From positions 264,411 to 328,410 of the forward strand of contig DLHT01000018.1 of assembly GCA_002483365.1 (NCBI GenBank): a stretch of 64,000 bases of DNA, given 5' to 3'. The translations under genes were made by a program, and so were the position numbers. The notes below the pieces were generated by a model. The model worked only from the letters and a program-made list of their open reading frames with translations, had not been told where the DNA came from and ran no database searches. Source of the DNA: Cellvibrio sp. UBA7661 (GTDB lineage: Bacteria; Pseudomonadota; Gammaproteobacteria; Pseudomonadales; Cellvibrionaceae). Below, in pieces: positions 8,939 to 17,254 of this stretch (positions within the stretch are counted from its first letter, which is position 1; every line of letters starts with the position of its first letter).

Positions 8939-9850
8939 ATGGCATTTATTTCACGTTTATCGTACAAGGTTTTGGCAAGCGTATTAGGAGCAACAGCAAT
9001 ACTGTCAGCAGCTCAGGCTTTTGCTCAAATTTCAAAACCTAACCATGAGGGGTGGTATCAAGTTGAATTAATCGTTTTTGCGCGCAAAGATGACTCAGGG
9101 CAAGAACACTGGCCTAACAATATCAAACTACGCTATCCGGGAGATTGGGTTGAACTTAAAGACCCAGCAGACACATCCCCTGTGACTGGCCTCCCAAGCA
9201 ATGACACCACTATGAATAATGCTACTTCTACTAACCAGACCAGCATTGATTTAACCAAGGAACCGTTCTATTTATTGCCCGCTAGTGATCGCAATCTCAA
9301 TGCACAAGCACAAAAGCTTCAACGAAATCCCAACTTTGAGGTGCTATTTCATAACGCATGGAGACAAGTAATCACCAATAAAAAATCATCCAAAGCCATT
9401 ATTATTAACGGCGGACAAACCTTTGGAGAGCATCAATCATTAGAAGGAAGTATTCGTTTAAGTGTGGCGACTTACCTTGAGCTACAAACCAATTTATGGC
9501 TCGCACAATATGATCTTAACGTCGGACAGGAAATTACCCAACAATGGCCAGAAATACCCAAACGTCCTAACTATGCAAATACTAATTTAAGTACGCTCTC
9601 TTTGGACTCAGAGCTGGAACTTGATCAGGCACTGGCAACTGAAAATGCAGCTTGGGCAAATGGTAATTTTGATCCCAATACCTCAGCACCGGAAGTAACA
9701 GATACATATGTCACACGACAAATAATTTTATTACAGCAAGAGCGCGATATGCGCAGTAATGAAGTGCACTATATTGATCATCCAGTGCTTGGACTTATTA
9801 TCCAAATCACGCCTTACTCATCAGCATCTGCCTCCACCAGCTCACAATAA
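8939..9850 (+). CDS. CsiV-like periplasmic protein
   Basis: A 303-residue secreted protein of the CsiV type. CsiV was described in Vibrio as a periplasmic peptidoglycan-binding protein that supports cell shape under D-amino-acid stress, and homologues sit next to mfd in many gammaproteobacteria. The first 30 residues are a signal peptide (cleavage likely after AQAFA). The mature protein begins with the typical WYQVELIVFAR and a downstream WP, and ends in a Ser/Ala-rich tail. The family call rests on the N-terminal motif and the mfd neighbourhood. It is probably co-transcribed with mfd, and a strong terminator follows. Confidence 0.75.
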   Translation: MAFISRLSYKVLASVLGATAILSAAQAFAQISKPNHEGWYQVELIVFARKDDSGQEHWPNNIKLRYPGDWVELKDPADTSPVTGLPSNDTTMNNATSTNQTSIDLTKEPFYLLPASDRNLNAQAQKLQRNPNFEVLFHNAWRQVITNKKSSKAIIINGGQTFGEHQSLEGSIRLSVATYLELQTNLWLAQYDLNVGQEITQQWPEIPKRPNYANTNLSTLSLDSELELDQALATENAAWANGNFDPNTSAPEVTDTYVTRQIILLQQERDMRSNEVHYIDHPVLGLIIQITPYSSASASTSSQ

Positions 9851-9861
9851 AACCTACAAAT

Positions 9862-9891
9862 AAAAACACCGGCAAATGCCGGTGTTTTTTT
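9862..9891 (+). terminator. Rho-independent terminator after the CsiV-like gene
   Basis: The stem AAAACACCGGC / GCCGGTGTTTT with an AAAT loop is followed by a run of T. The complementary side is also T-rich, so it may serve the convergent cold-shock gene as well. Confidence 0.9.
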
Positions 9892-9911
9892 AACCCTGAG
9901 TGAAGTTTACA

Positions 9912-10127
9912 TCAGCTCAACAAAACAACATCTTCTGCTTGCAAGCCCTTATCACCTTTTTGTAGCTGAAATTCAACGCTTTGCCCTTCAGCTAATGAGC
10001 GGTAACCTTCCGCACGGATATTTCTGTAGTGTACGAAAATATCCTCGCCTCCTTCTCCCCTGGTTATAAATCCGTATCCACGCACGTTGTTAAACCATTT
10101 AACTGTGCCCATTTCACGATCTGCCAT
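9912..10127 (-). CDS. Cold-shock domain protein
   Basis: A 71-residue single cold-shock domain (OB fold) that binds single-stranded RNA or DNA. RNP1 appears as RGYGFIT and RNP2 as DIFVHY, preceded by the usual GTVKWFNN. I chose the ATG at 10125-10127 (MADREMGTVKWF) because AGAGG lies eight bases upstream; a GTG at 10134-10136 would add three residues and sits in the ribosome-binding site. It looks more like the CspD/CapB group than the major CspA type, but the exact subtype cannot be fixed by eye. Confidence 0.9.
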   Translation of the reverse strand: MADREMGTVKWFNNVRGYGFITRGEGGEDIFVHYRNIRAEGYRSLAEGQSVEFQLQKGDKGLQAEDVVLLS

Positions 10128-10225
10128 ATGAAACACCTCTACAGCATTGATGTTTTATTGTTATTGCTCGGTTTGCTTCATCCGATGATCGCCAGCACAA
10201 CAGCTAGCTCTTATCCACAACCGGG

Positions 10226-10231
10226 TTTATA
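10226..10231 (-). promoter_or_regulatory. Candidate -10 box for the cold-shock gene
   Basis: TATAAA on the minus strand lies about 100 bases before the start codon, with GTTAAC 16 bases upstream as a weak -35. It would give a leader of about 90 bases, in the range seen for cold-shock mRNAs. The -35 match is poor. Confidence 0.3.
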
Positions 10232-10349
10232 GAACCAAAAAACCCAAGTTAACAGATATTAACAAACATTGGGAATAAGAGGGAATGTTTTTGGCGCTTA
10301 TTTACCCCAAAATGAGGGTTTTTTGTGCAAAAAATGGTTCTGGAGGAGC

Positions 10350-10811
10350 TTATGAAGAGGTTCGTTTGGCCATATAGGCCACATAATCAGGTATTAAATG
10401 ATCTGAATCGCTATTGAACAGGCTGGATGTCACAAAGAAGTCGGCTGAGCTTTGATTACACGCAACAGGTATATTCCATACTGCGGCTATACGTAACAAT
10501 GCTTTAACATCAGGATCATGGGGCATGGGCTCAAACGGATCCCAAAAAAAGATCAACATATCTACCTTGCCTTCGGTGATCAAAGATCCTATTTGTTGGT
10601 CCCCTCCCAAAGGCCCGGAAATCAGTTTTGTAACATGCAACCCGGTTTCTTGTTCAATCAACGCACCCGTTGTTCCAGTCCCCAATAAACTATGACATTC
10701 CAAATCAGCACGGTGTTTTTTGCACCAGGCTAGTAAATCTTGTTTTCTATTATCATGCGCGACCAAAGCAATCGACTTGGTAGCAGGTAACAGAATGTGT
10801 TTATACTCCAT
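10350..10811 (-). CDS. mgsA: Methylglyoxal synthase
   Basis: MgsA converts dihydroxyacetone phosphate to methylglyoxal plus phosphate, a glycolytic bypass used when phosphate is short. The 153-residue protein shows the family motifs LVAHDNRK, TGTTG near residues 45-50, SGPLGGDQQIG (containing the catalytic aspartate) and DPFEPMPHDPDVKALLR. Length matches the family. It stands alone between the cold-shock gene and the htpG terminator. Confidence 0.96.
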   Translation of the reverse strand: MEYKHILLPATKSIALVAHDNRKQDLLAWCKKHRADLECHSLLGTGTTGALIEQETGLHVTKLISGPLGGDQQIGSLITEGKVDMLIFFWDPFEPMPHDPDVKALLRIAAVWNIPVACNQSSADFFVTSSLFNSDSDHLIPDYVAYMAKRTSS

Positions 10812-10835
10812 AGCAACGACCTTTGTGTATTCACT

Positions 10836-10876
10836 AAAAAAAATGACCCTGTCTAATTATAGACAAGGTCATTTTT
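10836..10876 (-). terminator. Terminator of htpG
   Basis: Inverted arms AAAAATGACC(x)TGTCT and AGACA(x)GGTCATTTTT with one mismatch. On the minus strand the second arm runs into a tract of eight T about 60 bases after the htpG stop codon. Confidence 0.85.
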
Positions 10877-10935
10877 AATAACATCAACTCACTAAAAATC
10901 TGGAACCAATAATCCAGAACCCTGAAAACAAGATA

Positions 10936-12837
10936 TTAGTGACTGAGCTCCAGCAACAATTTATTTAAACGCTGCACATAAGCAGCAGGGTCTTGCAGCT
11001 GCGCACCTTCTGCCAAATTAGCTTGATCAAACAAAACATGCGTTAAATCGCTAAAGCGGCTATCGTTAGCCTCTGCTTCAAGTTTTTTCACCAAAGGATG
11101 CTCAGGATTCAATTCAAAAATAGGTTTTGATTCCGGAACTTTTTGACCTGCAGCCTCAAGGATTCGACGCATCTGCGCACCCAAGTCAAACTGACCTACC
11201 ACCACACAAGCAGGAGAGTCAGTCAAGCGGTGGGTGATGCGTACATCAGAAACATTTTCGCCAAGTGCCGACTTAACACGTTCCAGCAAAGGCTTGAGTT
11301 GTTCCGCTACTTTTTCTTGCGTCTGTTTTTCTTCGTCACTGTCCAGCTTGCCTAAATCAAGCTCGCCTTTTCCTACGTCCTGGAAGTTTTTACCTTCAAA
11401 CTCTTGCAAATGACTCATCAACCACTCATCTACGCGATCCGATAACAACAACACCTCAATTCCTTTCTTACGGAATACCTCCAAATGAGGGCTGTTTTTT
11501 GCGGTATTAAAGTTTTCCGCTGCGATGTAATAAATTTTTTCCTGGCCATCTTTCATGCGAGCCACATAGTCTTCAAGCGATTGGTTTTGCTCTGCTGTAT
11601 CGGTATGGGTGGATGCAAAACGCAACAACTTGGCAATTTTCTCGCGGTTAGAAAAATCTTCTGCTGGCCCTTCTTTAATCACCTGACCAAATTCTTTCCA
11701 GAAGGTGGTGTAGTTTTCCGGCTCACTTTTCGCCATTTTACTTAACATATCCAGCACACGTTTAGTCAGTGCGGAGCGCATTGCATCAATATTAGGATCC
11801 TTCTGCAAAATTTCACGCGAAACGTTCAAGCTCAGATCGTTTGAATCAACCACACCTTTAATAAAGCGCAGATATAGAGGTAAAAATTGCTCTGCATCAT
11901 CCATAATGAATGTGCGTTGTACATAAAGCTTTAAACCACGCGATGCATCACGATTGTACAAATCAAAGGGAGCCTGCGCAGGAATATACAATAAGCTGGT
12001 GTAATCCAGATTACCTTCAACACGATTGTGGCTCCAACTAAGCGGCTCAGCATAATCATGGCTTATGTGTTTATAAAACTCTTTGTACTCTTCATCTGTC
12101 ACATCAGAACGTGAACGAGTCCAAAGTGCAGTCGCTGTATTAATTACTTCATCCTCCCGCTCAACTTTCTCAGTATCACCAACTGGAGTTTGTTTTTGCA
12201 TGACTACAGGAATCGCAATGTGGTCAGAATATTTTTTAATAATCGAACGCAAACGCCAATGATCAGCAAACTCCAATGCATCATCTTTCAAATGCAACTC
12301 AACTGTCATGCCGCGTTCTGCTTTTTCTACTGATTCAACAGTGAACTCTGCTTCCCCAGTACACTCCCAACGGACCGCCTGATCTGCAGACAGCCCAGCA
12401 CGACGAGTAGTGACGACAACGCGGTCGGCAACAATAAACGCCGAATAAAAACCTACTCCAAACTGACCAATTAACTGCGAATCTTTCTTTTGATCGCCAG
12501 TTAATTTCTGCATAAATTGTGCAGTACCGGATTTAGCGATGGTGCCCAGGTTTTCGATAACCTCTTCACGCGACATACCAATTCCGTTATCACTGATCGT
12601 GAGGGTTTTTGCTTCTTTATCAAAACTGATGCGAATCTTTAAATCAGCATCACCTTCATATAAATCACCATTAGATACTGCTTCAAAACGCAACTTGTCC
12701 GCCGCATCAGATGCATTAGAAACCAGCTCACGCAGGAAAATTTCCTTGTTTGAATACAATGAATGGATCATCAAATGCAGCAATTGTTTAGCTTCTGTCT
12801 GAAAACCACGGGTTTCTTTGCGGGCATCAACGGTCAT
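10936..12837 (-). CDS. htpG: Chaperone HtpG (Hsp90)
   Basis: HtpG is the bacterial Hsp90, an ATP-dependent dimeric chaperone in the cytoplasm. The 633-residue protein has the GHKL ATPase motifs ELVSNASDAADKLRF (about 39-53), DNGIGM (about 83-88) and GQFGVGFYSAF (about 127-137), followed by the middle and dimerisation domains. It starts METRGFQTEAKQLL-like (MTVDARKETRGFQTE). A clear heat-shock promoter lies upstream at 12903-12934, so it is expected to be induced by RpoH. Confidence 0.98.
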   Translation of the reverse strand: MTVDARKETRGFQTEAKQLLHLMIHSLYSNKEIFLRELVSNASDAADKLRFEAVSNGDLYEGDADLKIRISFDKEAKTLTISDNGIGMSREEVIENLGTIAKSGTAQFMQKLTGDQKKDSQLIGQFGVGFYSAFIVADRVVVTTRRAGLSADQAVRWECTGEAEFTVESVEKAERGMTVELHLKDDALEFADHWRLRSIIKKYSDHIAIPVVMQKQTPVGDTEKVEREDEVINTATALWTRSRSDVTDEEYKEFYKHISHDYAEPLSWSHNRVEGNLDYTSLLYIPAQAPFDLYNRDASRGLKLYVQRTFIMDDAEQFLPLYLRFIKGVVDSNDLSLNVSREILQKDPNIDAMRSALTKRVLDMLSKMAKSEPENYTTFWKEFGQVIKEGPAEDFSNREKIAKLLRFASTHTDTAEQNQSLEDYVARMKDGQEKIYYIAAENFNTAKNSPHLEVFRKKGIEVLLLSDRVDEWLMSHLQEFEGKNFQDVGKGELDLGKLDSDEEKQTQEKVAEQLKPLLERVKSALGENVSDVRITHRLTDSPACVVVGQFDLGAQMRRILEAAGQKVPESKPIFELNPEHPLVKKLEAEANDSRFSDLTHVLFDQANLAEGAQLQDPAAYVQRLNKLLLELSH

Positions 12838-12902
12838 TTTCTAACTCCTGATTACATGCACGAAATTACGATTAATACAGCCTACGAAGGCGAGTGAAAA
12901 CT

Positions 12903-12934
12903 AAATGGGGTGGGCATCCATGAATTCAAGGGGT
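12903..12934 (-). promoter_or_regulatory. Sigma-32 (RpoH) promoter of htpG
   Basis: On the minus strand CCCCTTGAAT is followed after 13 bases by CCCCATTT (12903-12910). This matches the heat-shock consensus CTTGAAA - N11-15 - CCCCATNT almost exactly. Transcription would begin about 58 bases before the htpG start codon. Confidence 0.85.
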
Positions 12935-12980
12935 GATACTGTTTTCACCCGAAAGATGATAGAAAGCAGAAGATATAAAG

Positions 12981-13007
12981 AAAAAAGCCACTCTGTGAGT
13001 GGCTTTT
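12981..13007 (-). terminator. Terminator after tRNA-Val
   Basis: The stem AAAAGCCACTC / GAGTGGCTTTT with a three-base loop ends in six T on the minus strand, a few bases after the CCA end of the tRNA. Confidence 0.9.
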
Positions 13008-13012
13008 GGAAT

Positions 13013-13089
13013 TGGTAGGACTAAGCAGACTCGAACTGCTGACCCCCACCATGTCAAGGTGGTGCTCTAACCAACTGAGCTATAGTCCT
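13013..13089 (-). tRNA. tRNA-Val (GAC anticodon)
   Basis: A 77-nt cloverleaf on the minus strand. The acceptor stem AGGACTA / TAGTCCT is fully paired, the D arm is GCTCAGTTGGTTAGAGC, the anticodon stem is CCACC / GGTGG with loop TTGACAT (anticodon GAC, reading GUC), the T arm is AGCAG-TTCGAGT-CTGCT, and the CCA end is encoded. It is a stand-alone gene with its own promoter and terminator. Confidence 0.98.
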
Positions 13090-13120
13090 AAAAGTTACCC
13101 TTTTGGGCGACAGGGCGCGC

Positions 13121-13149
13121 ACTTTACCAAGGCACACCCCTGAGAACAA
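13121..13149 (-). promoter_or_regulatory. Candidate promoter of tRNA-Val
   Basis: On the minus strand TTGTTC and TAAAGT are separated by 17 bases. A GC-rich discriminator (GCGCGCC) follows, which is typical of stable-RNA promoters under stringent control. The -35 match is modest. Confidence 0.45.
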
Positions 13150-13190
13150 GACCCCAAAACGACTTTTTTGAGGCCTACTGCACTAGTCGT

Positions 13191-14408
13191 TTAAGGATTA
13201 CCCAAACCGCGCACAAGATCGGCTTTTAAATCACCAACATCTTCCAAGCCAACAGCAATGCGAATGAGGTTCTCAGTAATACCCGCTTCTGCTTTTTGCT
13301 CTGAAGATAGACGACCGTGCGTGGTGGTCGCCGGATGGACAATTGTTGTTTTGGTATCACCCAAATTAGCAGTCAACGACATAATTCGGGTTGAGTCAAT
13401 TACCTTCCAGGCCTCATCACGGCCACCTTTGACGCGAAAAGACAATACGCCACCGAAGGCGGATTGCTGCTTAACAGCAAGCTCATGCCCCTTATGCGAC
13501 GGTAAACCGGCATAGAATACTGTTTCTACCGCTGGATGCTTGTTTAACCATTGAGCAAGCTCAAGTGCATTGCGCGAGTGAGCCTCCATACGCAGGGGCA
13601 AGGTTTCCAAACCTTTTAAAAACACCCAAGCATTGAATGCACTCAAAGTAGGCCCAGCACTACGAATGAAGCCGAGCACTTCATCTATTAAAATTTTTGC
13701 GCCAGCAACTACACCTCCAAGGCAACGTCCTTGACCATCAATGTATTTAGTTGCGGAGTGAATAATCAAATCTGCTCCAAACTTTAATGGCTGTTGCAAT
13801 GCAGGAGTACAGAAACAATTATCAACAACCAGTAAAGCACTGTGTGCGTGAGTTAAATTCGCAAGACGCTGGATATCAATTACATCGCACAAAGGATTTG
13901 ATGGTGTTTCTACAAACACTAATTTAGTGTTTGCGGTAAAGCCAGCCTCCCACTCGTCGAAATTAACTGGATTCACGAATGTTGTTGTAACACCAAATTT
14001 TTGCAAATACTTTGTGAATAATACTGTTGTTGTACCAAACACACTGCGAGAGCAAAGAATATGATCGCCCGATTTTAACAATGCAATACATGTACAGAGG
14101 ATTGCCGCCATACCCGATGAAGTACCAACAGCAGCTTCTGCGCCCTCAAGAGCTGCAATCCGTTCTTCAAACATGCGCACTGTAGGATTAGTGTAACGGG
14201 AATAAACATTGCCCGCTTGTGCTCCGGAAAAACGCTCTGCCGCCTCTTGTGCACTACCAAAAACATAACTGGATGTTAAAAATAGTGCCTCGCTGTGCTC
14301 ACCTTCGTGTGAGCGGGTTTGACCAGCGCGAATAGCTAGTGTATCCAAGGCTGCATTTAGCAGCGGATCATCGGAAAGAAAGTCACCAGAAAAATTATCC
14401 ATCAACAT
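13191..14408 (-). CDS. metZ: O-succinylhomoserine sulfhydrylase
   Basis: MetZ is a PLP enzyme of the Cys/Met metabolism family that makes homocysteine from O-succinylhomoserine and sulfide. Visible features are VYSRYTNPTVR (about 70), the PLP-lysine motif SATKYIDGQGR (about 205-215) and SLGD-type NLGDTKTTIVHPATTTH near the C-terminus. The alignment with Pseudomonas MetZ is strong by eye. The frame begins with a GTG at 14423. I prefer the ATG at 14406-14408 (GTGAG upstream); an ATG at 14402 is also possible. It lies just after purF, as in Pseudomonas. No SAM riboswitch is visible upstream. Confidence 0.93.
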   Translation of the reverse strand: MLMDNFSGDFLSDDPLLNAALDTLAIRAGQTRSHEGEHSEALFLTSSYVFGSAQEAAERFSGAQAGNVYSRYTNPTVRMFEERIAALEGAEAAVGTSSGMAAILCTCIALLKSGDHILCSRSVFGTTTVLFTKYLQKFGVTTTFVNPVNFDEWEAGFTANTKLVFVETPSNPLCDVIDIQRLANLTHAHSALLVVDNCFCTPALQQPLKFGADLIIHSATKYIDGQGRCLGGVVAGAKILIDEVLGFIRSAGPTLSAFNAWVFLKGLETLPLRMEAHSRNALELAQWLNKHPAVETVFYAGLPSHKGHELAVKQQSAFGGVLSFRVKGGRDEAWKVIDSTRIMSLTANLGDTKTTIVHPATTTHGRLSSEQKAEAGITENLIRIAVGLEDVGDLKADLVRGLGNP

Positions 14409-14439
14409 CAACTCACTAAGCACTTACTGAAATTGAGAG

Positions 14440-15969
14440 TTATCCGCGCGCAGCGCCATTATGTAAACCTATTGGCAGCTCCATTTGCTTAACGTTTTTT
14501 TTGCCTGATTTTGCGCTATCGTTGCGAGCAGCAGCAACTTTGTCGAGGTACTCTTGAGTTACGTCACCCGCACAATATTTACCGTTAAATACAGCACAAT
14601 CAAATTCTTTTACTTTACTATTACCTTCTGCTGAAGCAGCGATCAAATCTTCCAAATCCTGATAAATCAACCAATCAGCCCCAATTTCCTTACAAACTTC
14701 TTCATCACTACGACCATGAGCAATCAACTCAGCTGTAGTCGGCATGTCAATACCATAAACGTTAGGATATTTAACAGCAGGAGCTGCAGAAGCAAAATAA
14801 ACTTTCTTTGCACCTACATCGCGTACCATTTGAATTATTTGTTGGCAAGTAGTACCGCGCACAATTGAATCATCCACCAGCAATACAACTTTATCTCTGA
14901 ACTCCAGCTCAATAGGATTCAGTTTCTGCCGCACAGATTTTTTACGTTGCTGCTGCCCAGGCATGATAAAAGTACGGCCGATATAACGGTTTTTCACCAA
15001 TCCTTCACGGAATTTTACACCCAGCTTTTGAGCCAATGCCTGACCTGCAACACGACTGGTATCCGGAATCGGAATAACGACATCAATATCATGATCAGGA
15101 CGCTCACGCAGAATTTTTTCTGCCAATTTTTCACCTTGACGCAGACGTGCTTTATAAACTGAAATACCATCCATAATTGAATCAGGACGAGCAAAATACA
15201 CATGCTCAAAAATACACGGACTGAGATGCGGATTTTCAGCGCATTGACGGCGGTGTAACTCGCCCTCTTCGGTGATATAAATCGCTTCTCCTGGCGCAAC
15301 ATCATCAATCAATTCAAAGCCCAGCACATCGAGCGCAACACTTTCAGAAGCAACCATATACTCAACACCACCCTCTTCCGCATTACGTTTGCCATACACT
15401 AATGGCCGAATACCATGAGGATCACGAAATGCGACAAGGCCATAATTGGCAATCAAGGCGACAACTGAATAACCACCAGTAACACGTCTATGCACCCCCG
15501 CAACGGCAGCAAACATATCTTCGGCTGTCGGACTTAGCTTTCCTTGCATTTGTAACTCATGAGCAAACACATTGAGCAATACTTCTGAATCTGAATCTGT
15601 ATTTACATGGCGCAAATCCGTTTTAAAAATATCCTCACTGAGCTTGTCGGCATTGGTCAAATTGCCGTTATGTGCCATTGCGATGCCATAAGGTGAGTTC
15701 ACATAAAAAGGCTGGGCAAGCGCAGGACCTGAACTGCCTGCGGTAGGGTAACGCACATGGCCGATACCCATATTGCCGAGTAGACGCTGCATGTGACGCG
15801 TCCTAAAAACATCTTGCACAAGACCATTAGCTTTTTGTTGACTCATGCGCCCGTTATCACAGGTAACCATACCAGCGGCATCCTGACCACGGTGTTGCAA
15901 AATGGTTAACGCATCGTAAATCTGCACATTTACATCGCGTTTACTCACAATACCTACAATGCCGCACAT
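14440..15969 (-). CDS. purF: Amidophosphoribosyltransferase
   Basis: PurF makes 5-phosphoribosylamine from PRPP and glutamine, the first step of purine synthesis. The N-terminal nucleophile cysteine is residue 2 (MCGIVGIVSKRD), so Met removal is required. The glutaminase domain spans about 2-235 and the phosphoribosyltransferase domain carries the PRPP loop VVLLVDDSIVRGTT near 362-375. The 509-residue length is typical of the E. coli-like form without a propeptide. It lies between cvpA and metZ, the usual Pseudomonas order. Confidence 0.98.
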   Translation of the reverse strand: MCGIVGIVSKRDVNVQIYDALTILQHRGQDAAGMVTCDNGRMSQQKANGLVQDVFRTRHMQRLLGNMGIGHVRYPTAGSSGPALAQPFYVNSPYGIAMAHNGNLTNADKLSEDIFKTDLRHVNTDSDSEVLLNVFAHELQMQGKLSPTAEDMFAAVAGVHRRVTGGYSVVALIANYGLVAFRDPHGIRPLVYGKRNAEEGGVEYMVASESVALDVLGFELIDDVAPGEAIYITEEGELHRRQCAENPHLSPCIFEHVYFARPDSIMDGISVYKARLRQGEKLAEKILRERPDHDIDVVIPIPDTSRVAGQALAQKLGVKFREGLVKNRYIGRTFIMPGQQQRKKSVRQKLNPIELEFRDKVVLLVDDSIVRGTTCQQIIQMVRDVGAKKVYFASAAPAVKYPNVYGIDMPTTAELIAHGRSDEEVCKEIGADWLIYQDLEDLIAASAEGNSKVKEFDCAVFNGKYCAGDVTQEYLDKVAAARNDSAKSGKKNVKQMELPIGLHNGAARG

Positions 15970-16017
15970 AAATTTGCCTCAATAACTTTAAACAAATGAT
16001 TTACAAAAAAATGTTAT

Positions 16018-16539
16018 TCACACAGTCTGAGCAGGCTCAGTACTGTTGAAGATCGATTGAATCCATTGACTAATCTGATCATAAATCTCCACGACCCAAC
16101 TTTCGCAAGATTGAAAGTGAGGGATTAATGACGATTGCTTCCACCAATGGTCTTCATGAACGGGAATAAATCCGGGCAATAAAATAACAATCGCCATAAT
16201 AATGATGAATGCACGCGCAACTCCGAATACCATCCCCAATAAGCGATCCGTACCCGACAAACCCGTCGCACGCACAAGTGCACCAATCAAGTAGCTAACC
16301 ATAGCGCCAAGCAATAGGGTTGAAATAAATAATGCAGCGTAGGCTGTCATTAAACGAACAGAGGGGGTTTCTATATGGTCAACTAGCAGTGTTTCAAGCT
16401 GGCCGCCAAATAATCTGGCCACCAATACGGCGGAAATCCAAATTACCAATGAAAGCGCTTCGCGCACGAAACCACGAATCAAACCGATAAAACAGGACAG
16501 GAAAAAAATTCCAATAATAGCCCAATCAGCCCAATTCAT
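16018..16539 (-). CDS. cvpA: Colicin V production family membrane protein
   Basis: CvpA is a small inner-membrane protein encoded upstream of purF in many proteobacteria. The 173-residue protein has four hydrophobic segments (about 4-24, 28-45, 63-90 and 100-123) and the family start WADWAIIGIFFLSCFIGLIRGF. Its molecular function is not settled: loss affects colicin V production and envelope stress tolerance in E. coli. The gene ends 48 bases before purF and is probably in the same transcript. Confidence 0.94.
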   Translation of the reverse strand: MNWADWAIIGIFFLSCFIGLIRGFVREALSLVIWISAVLVARLFGGQLETLLVDHIETPSVRLMTAYAALFISTLLLGAMVSYLIGALVRATGLSGTDRLLGMVFGVARAFIIIMAIVILLPGFIPVHEDHWWKQSSLIPHFQSCESWVVEIYDQISQWIQSIFNSTEPAQTV

Positions 16540-16614
16540 TCGCCCGACCGCTCCAGAAGAAAAGTGAGAGGTTTACAGTGGCGCGCATTCTACCAGACGT
16601 GAGTCATTATGGCT

Positions 16615-17208
16615 TCATGGTTTGAAGGGTAAAATCATGGAATTCACTTTTAAGCGCTTGTCTAATTGAGACTTTATCGCAAGCGCTTCAGCTTTATCTT
16701 GCTTAGGGCCAATAAAAACACGGTAAGCGGCTGTATTAGGCACTGCACGCACATAGGCTTTATGACCATCTGCCTGAAGCTGGTCACGCAATTTATTAGC
16801 AGCTTCCTGCGAGCCCAAGCTTGCGACCTGGATCACCCAGGCATCAGGCAGACCCTTTGTATTCAGTGGCAAACCAGGAACTGAATCTGAAGATGAATTG
16901 GATACTGAGGTTTTTACACCTGTCACCGTATTTTCGATAATAGGCTGCTCAATAGTTGAAGGGGCTACGCTTGATTGCTCATTCTCATCAGGTAAAAACA
17001 TGGTTTCCGGTGTAAGTGCCGGCTCAATACTATCTGGTTGCACAGGCTCATCAAACGCCACAGCTGTAATATTAGGGGGTCCTGGTATATGTGAGTGAGT
17101 ATCTACCTGATATTGTTGACGATCTTTAAAAAAGCTCGGCAAAAACAACACAGCAACAGCGGCTAATACCGCAGAGCCAATTAATCGATGCTTTACCGAC
17201 TCTTTCAC
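16615..17208 (-). CDS. SPOR-domain protein (DedD-like)
   Basis: A 197-residue bitopic protein. A short cytoplasmic N-terminus and one membrane helix (about 8-26) are followed by a Pro/Ser-rich linker (about 30-118) and a SPOR domain (about 122-197, AWVIQVASLGSQEAANKLRDQ). SPOR domains bind denuded septal peptidoglycan, so a role in cell division is likely. Its place between folC and cvpA is that of dedD in E. coli and the corresponding Pseudomonas gene. Confidence 0.9.
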   Translation of the reverse strand: MKESVKHRLIGSAVLAAVAVLFLPSFFKDRQQYQVDTHSHIPGPPNITAVAFDEPVQPDSIEPALTPETMFLPDENEQSSVAPSTIEQPIIENTVTGVKTSVSNSSSDSVPGLPLNTKGLPDAWVIQVASLGSQEAANKLRDQLQADGHKAYVRAVPNTAAYRVFIGPKQDKAEALAIKSQLDKRLKVNSMILPFKP

Positions 17209-17254
17209 TTGAATCCCCTAAAACAAAAGCCTAGATCAGGATAATATTAATTCA

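Noticed and set aside
13157..13192. Inverted repeat AAACGACT / AGTCGTTT at the end of metZ as a terminator
   Set aside because: The loop is 20 bases, one arm overlaps the stop codon, and no T run follows; not convincing.
14409..14439. Possible SAM-responsive riboswitch before metZ
   Set aside because: Only 31 bases separate purF and metZ, too short for any known SAM riboswitch.
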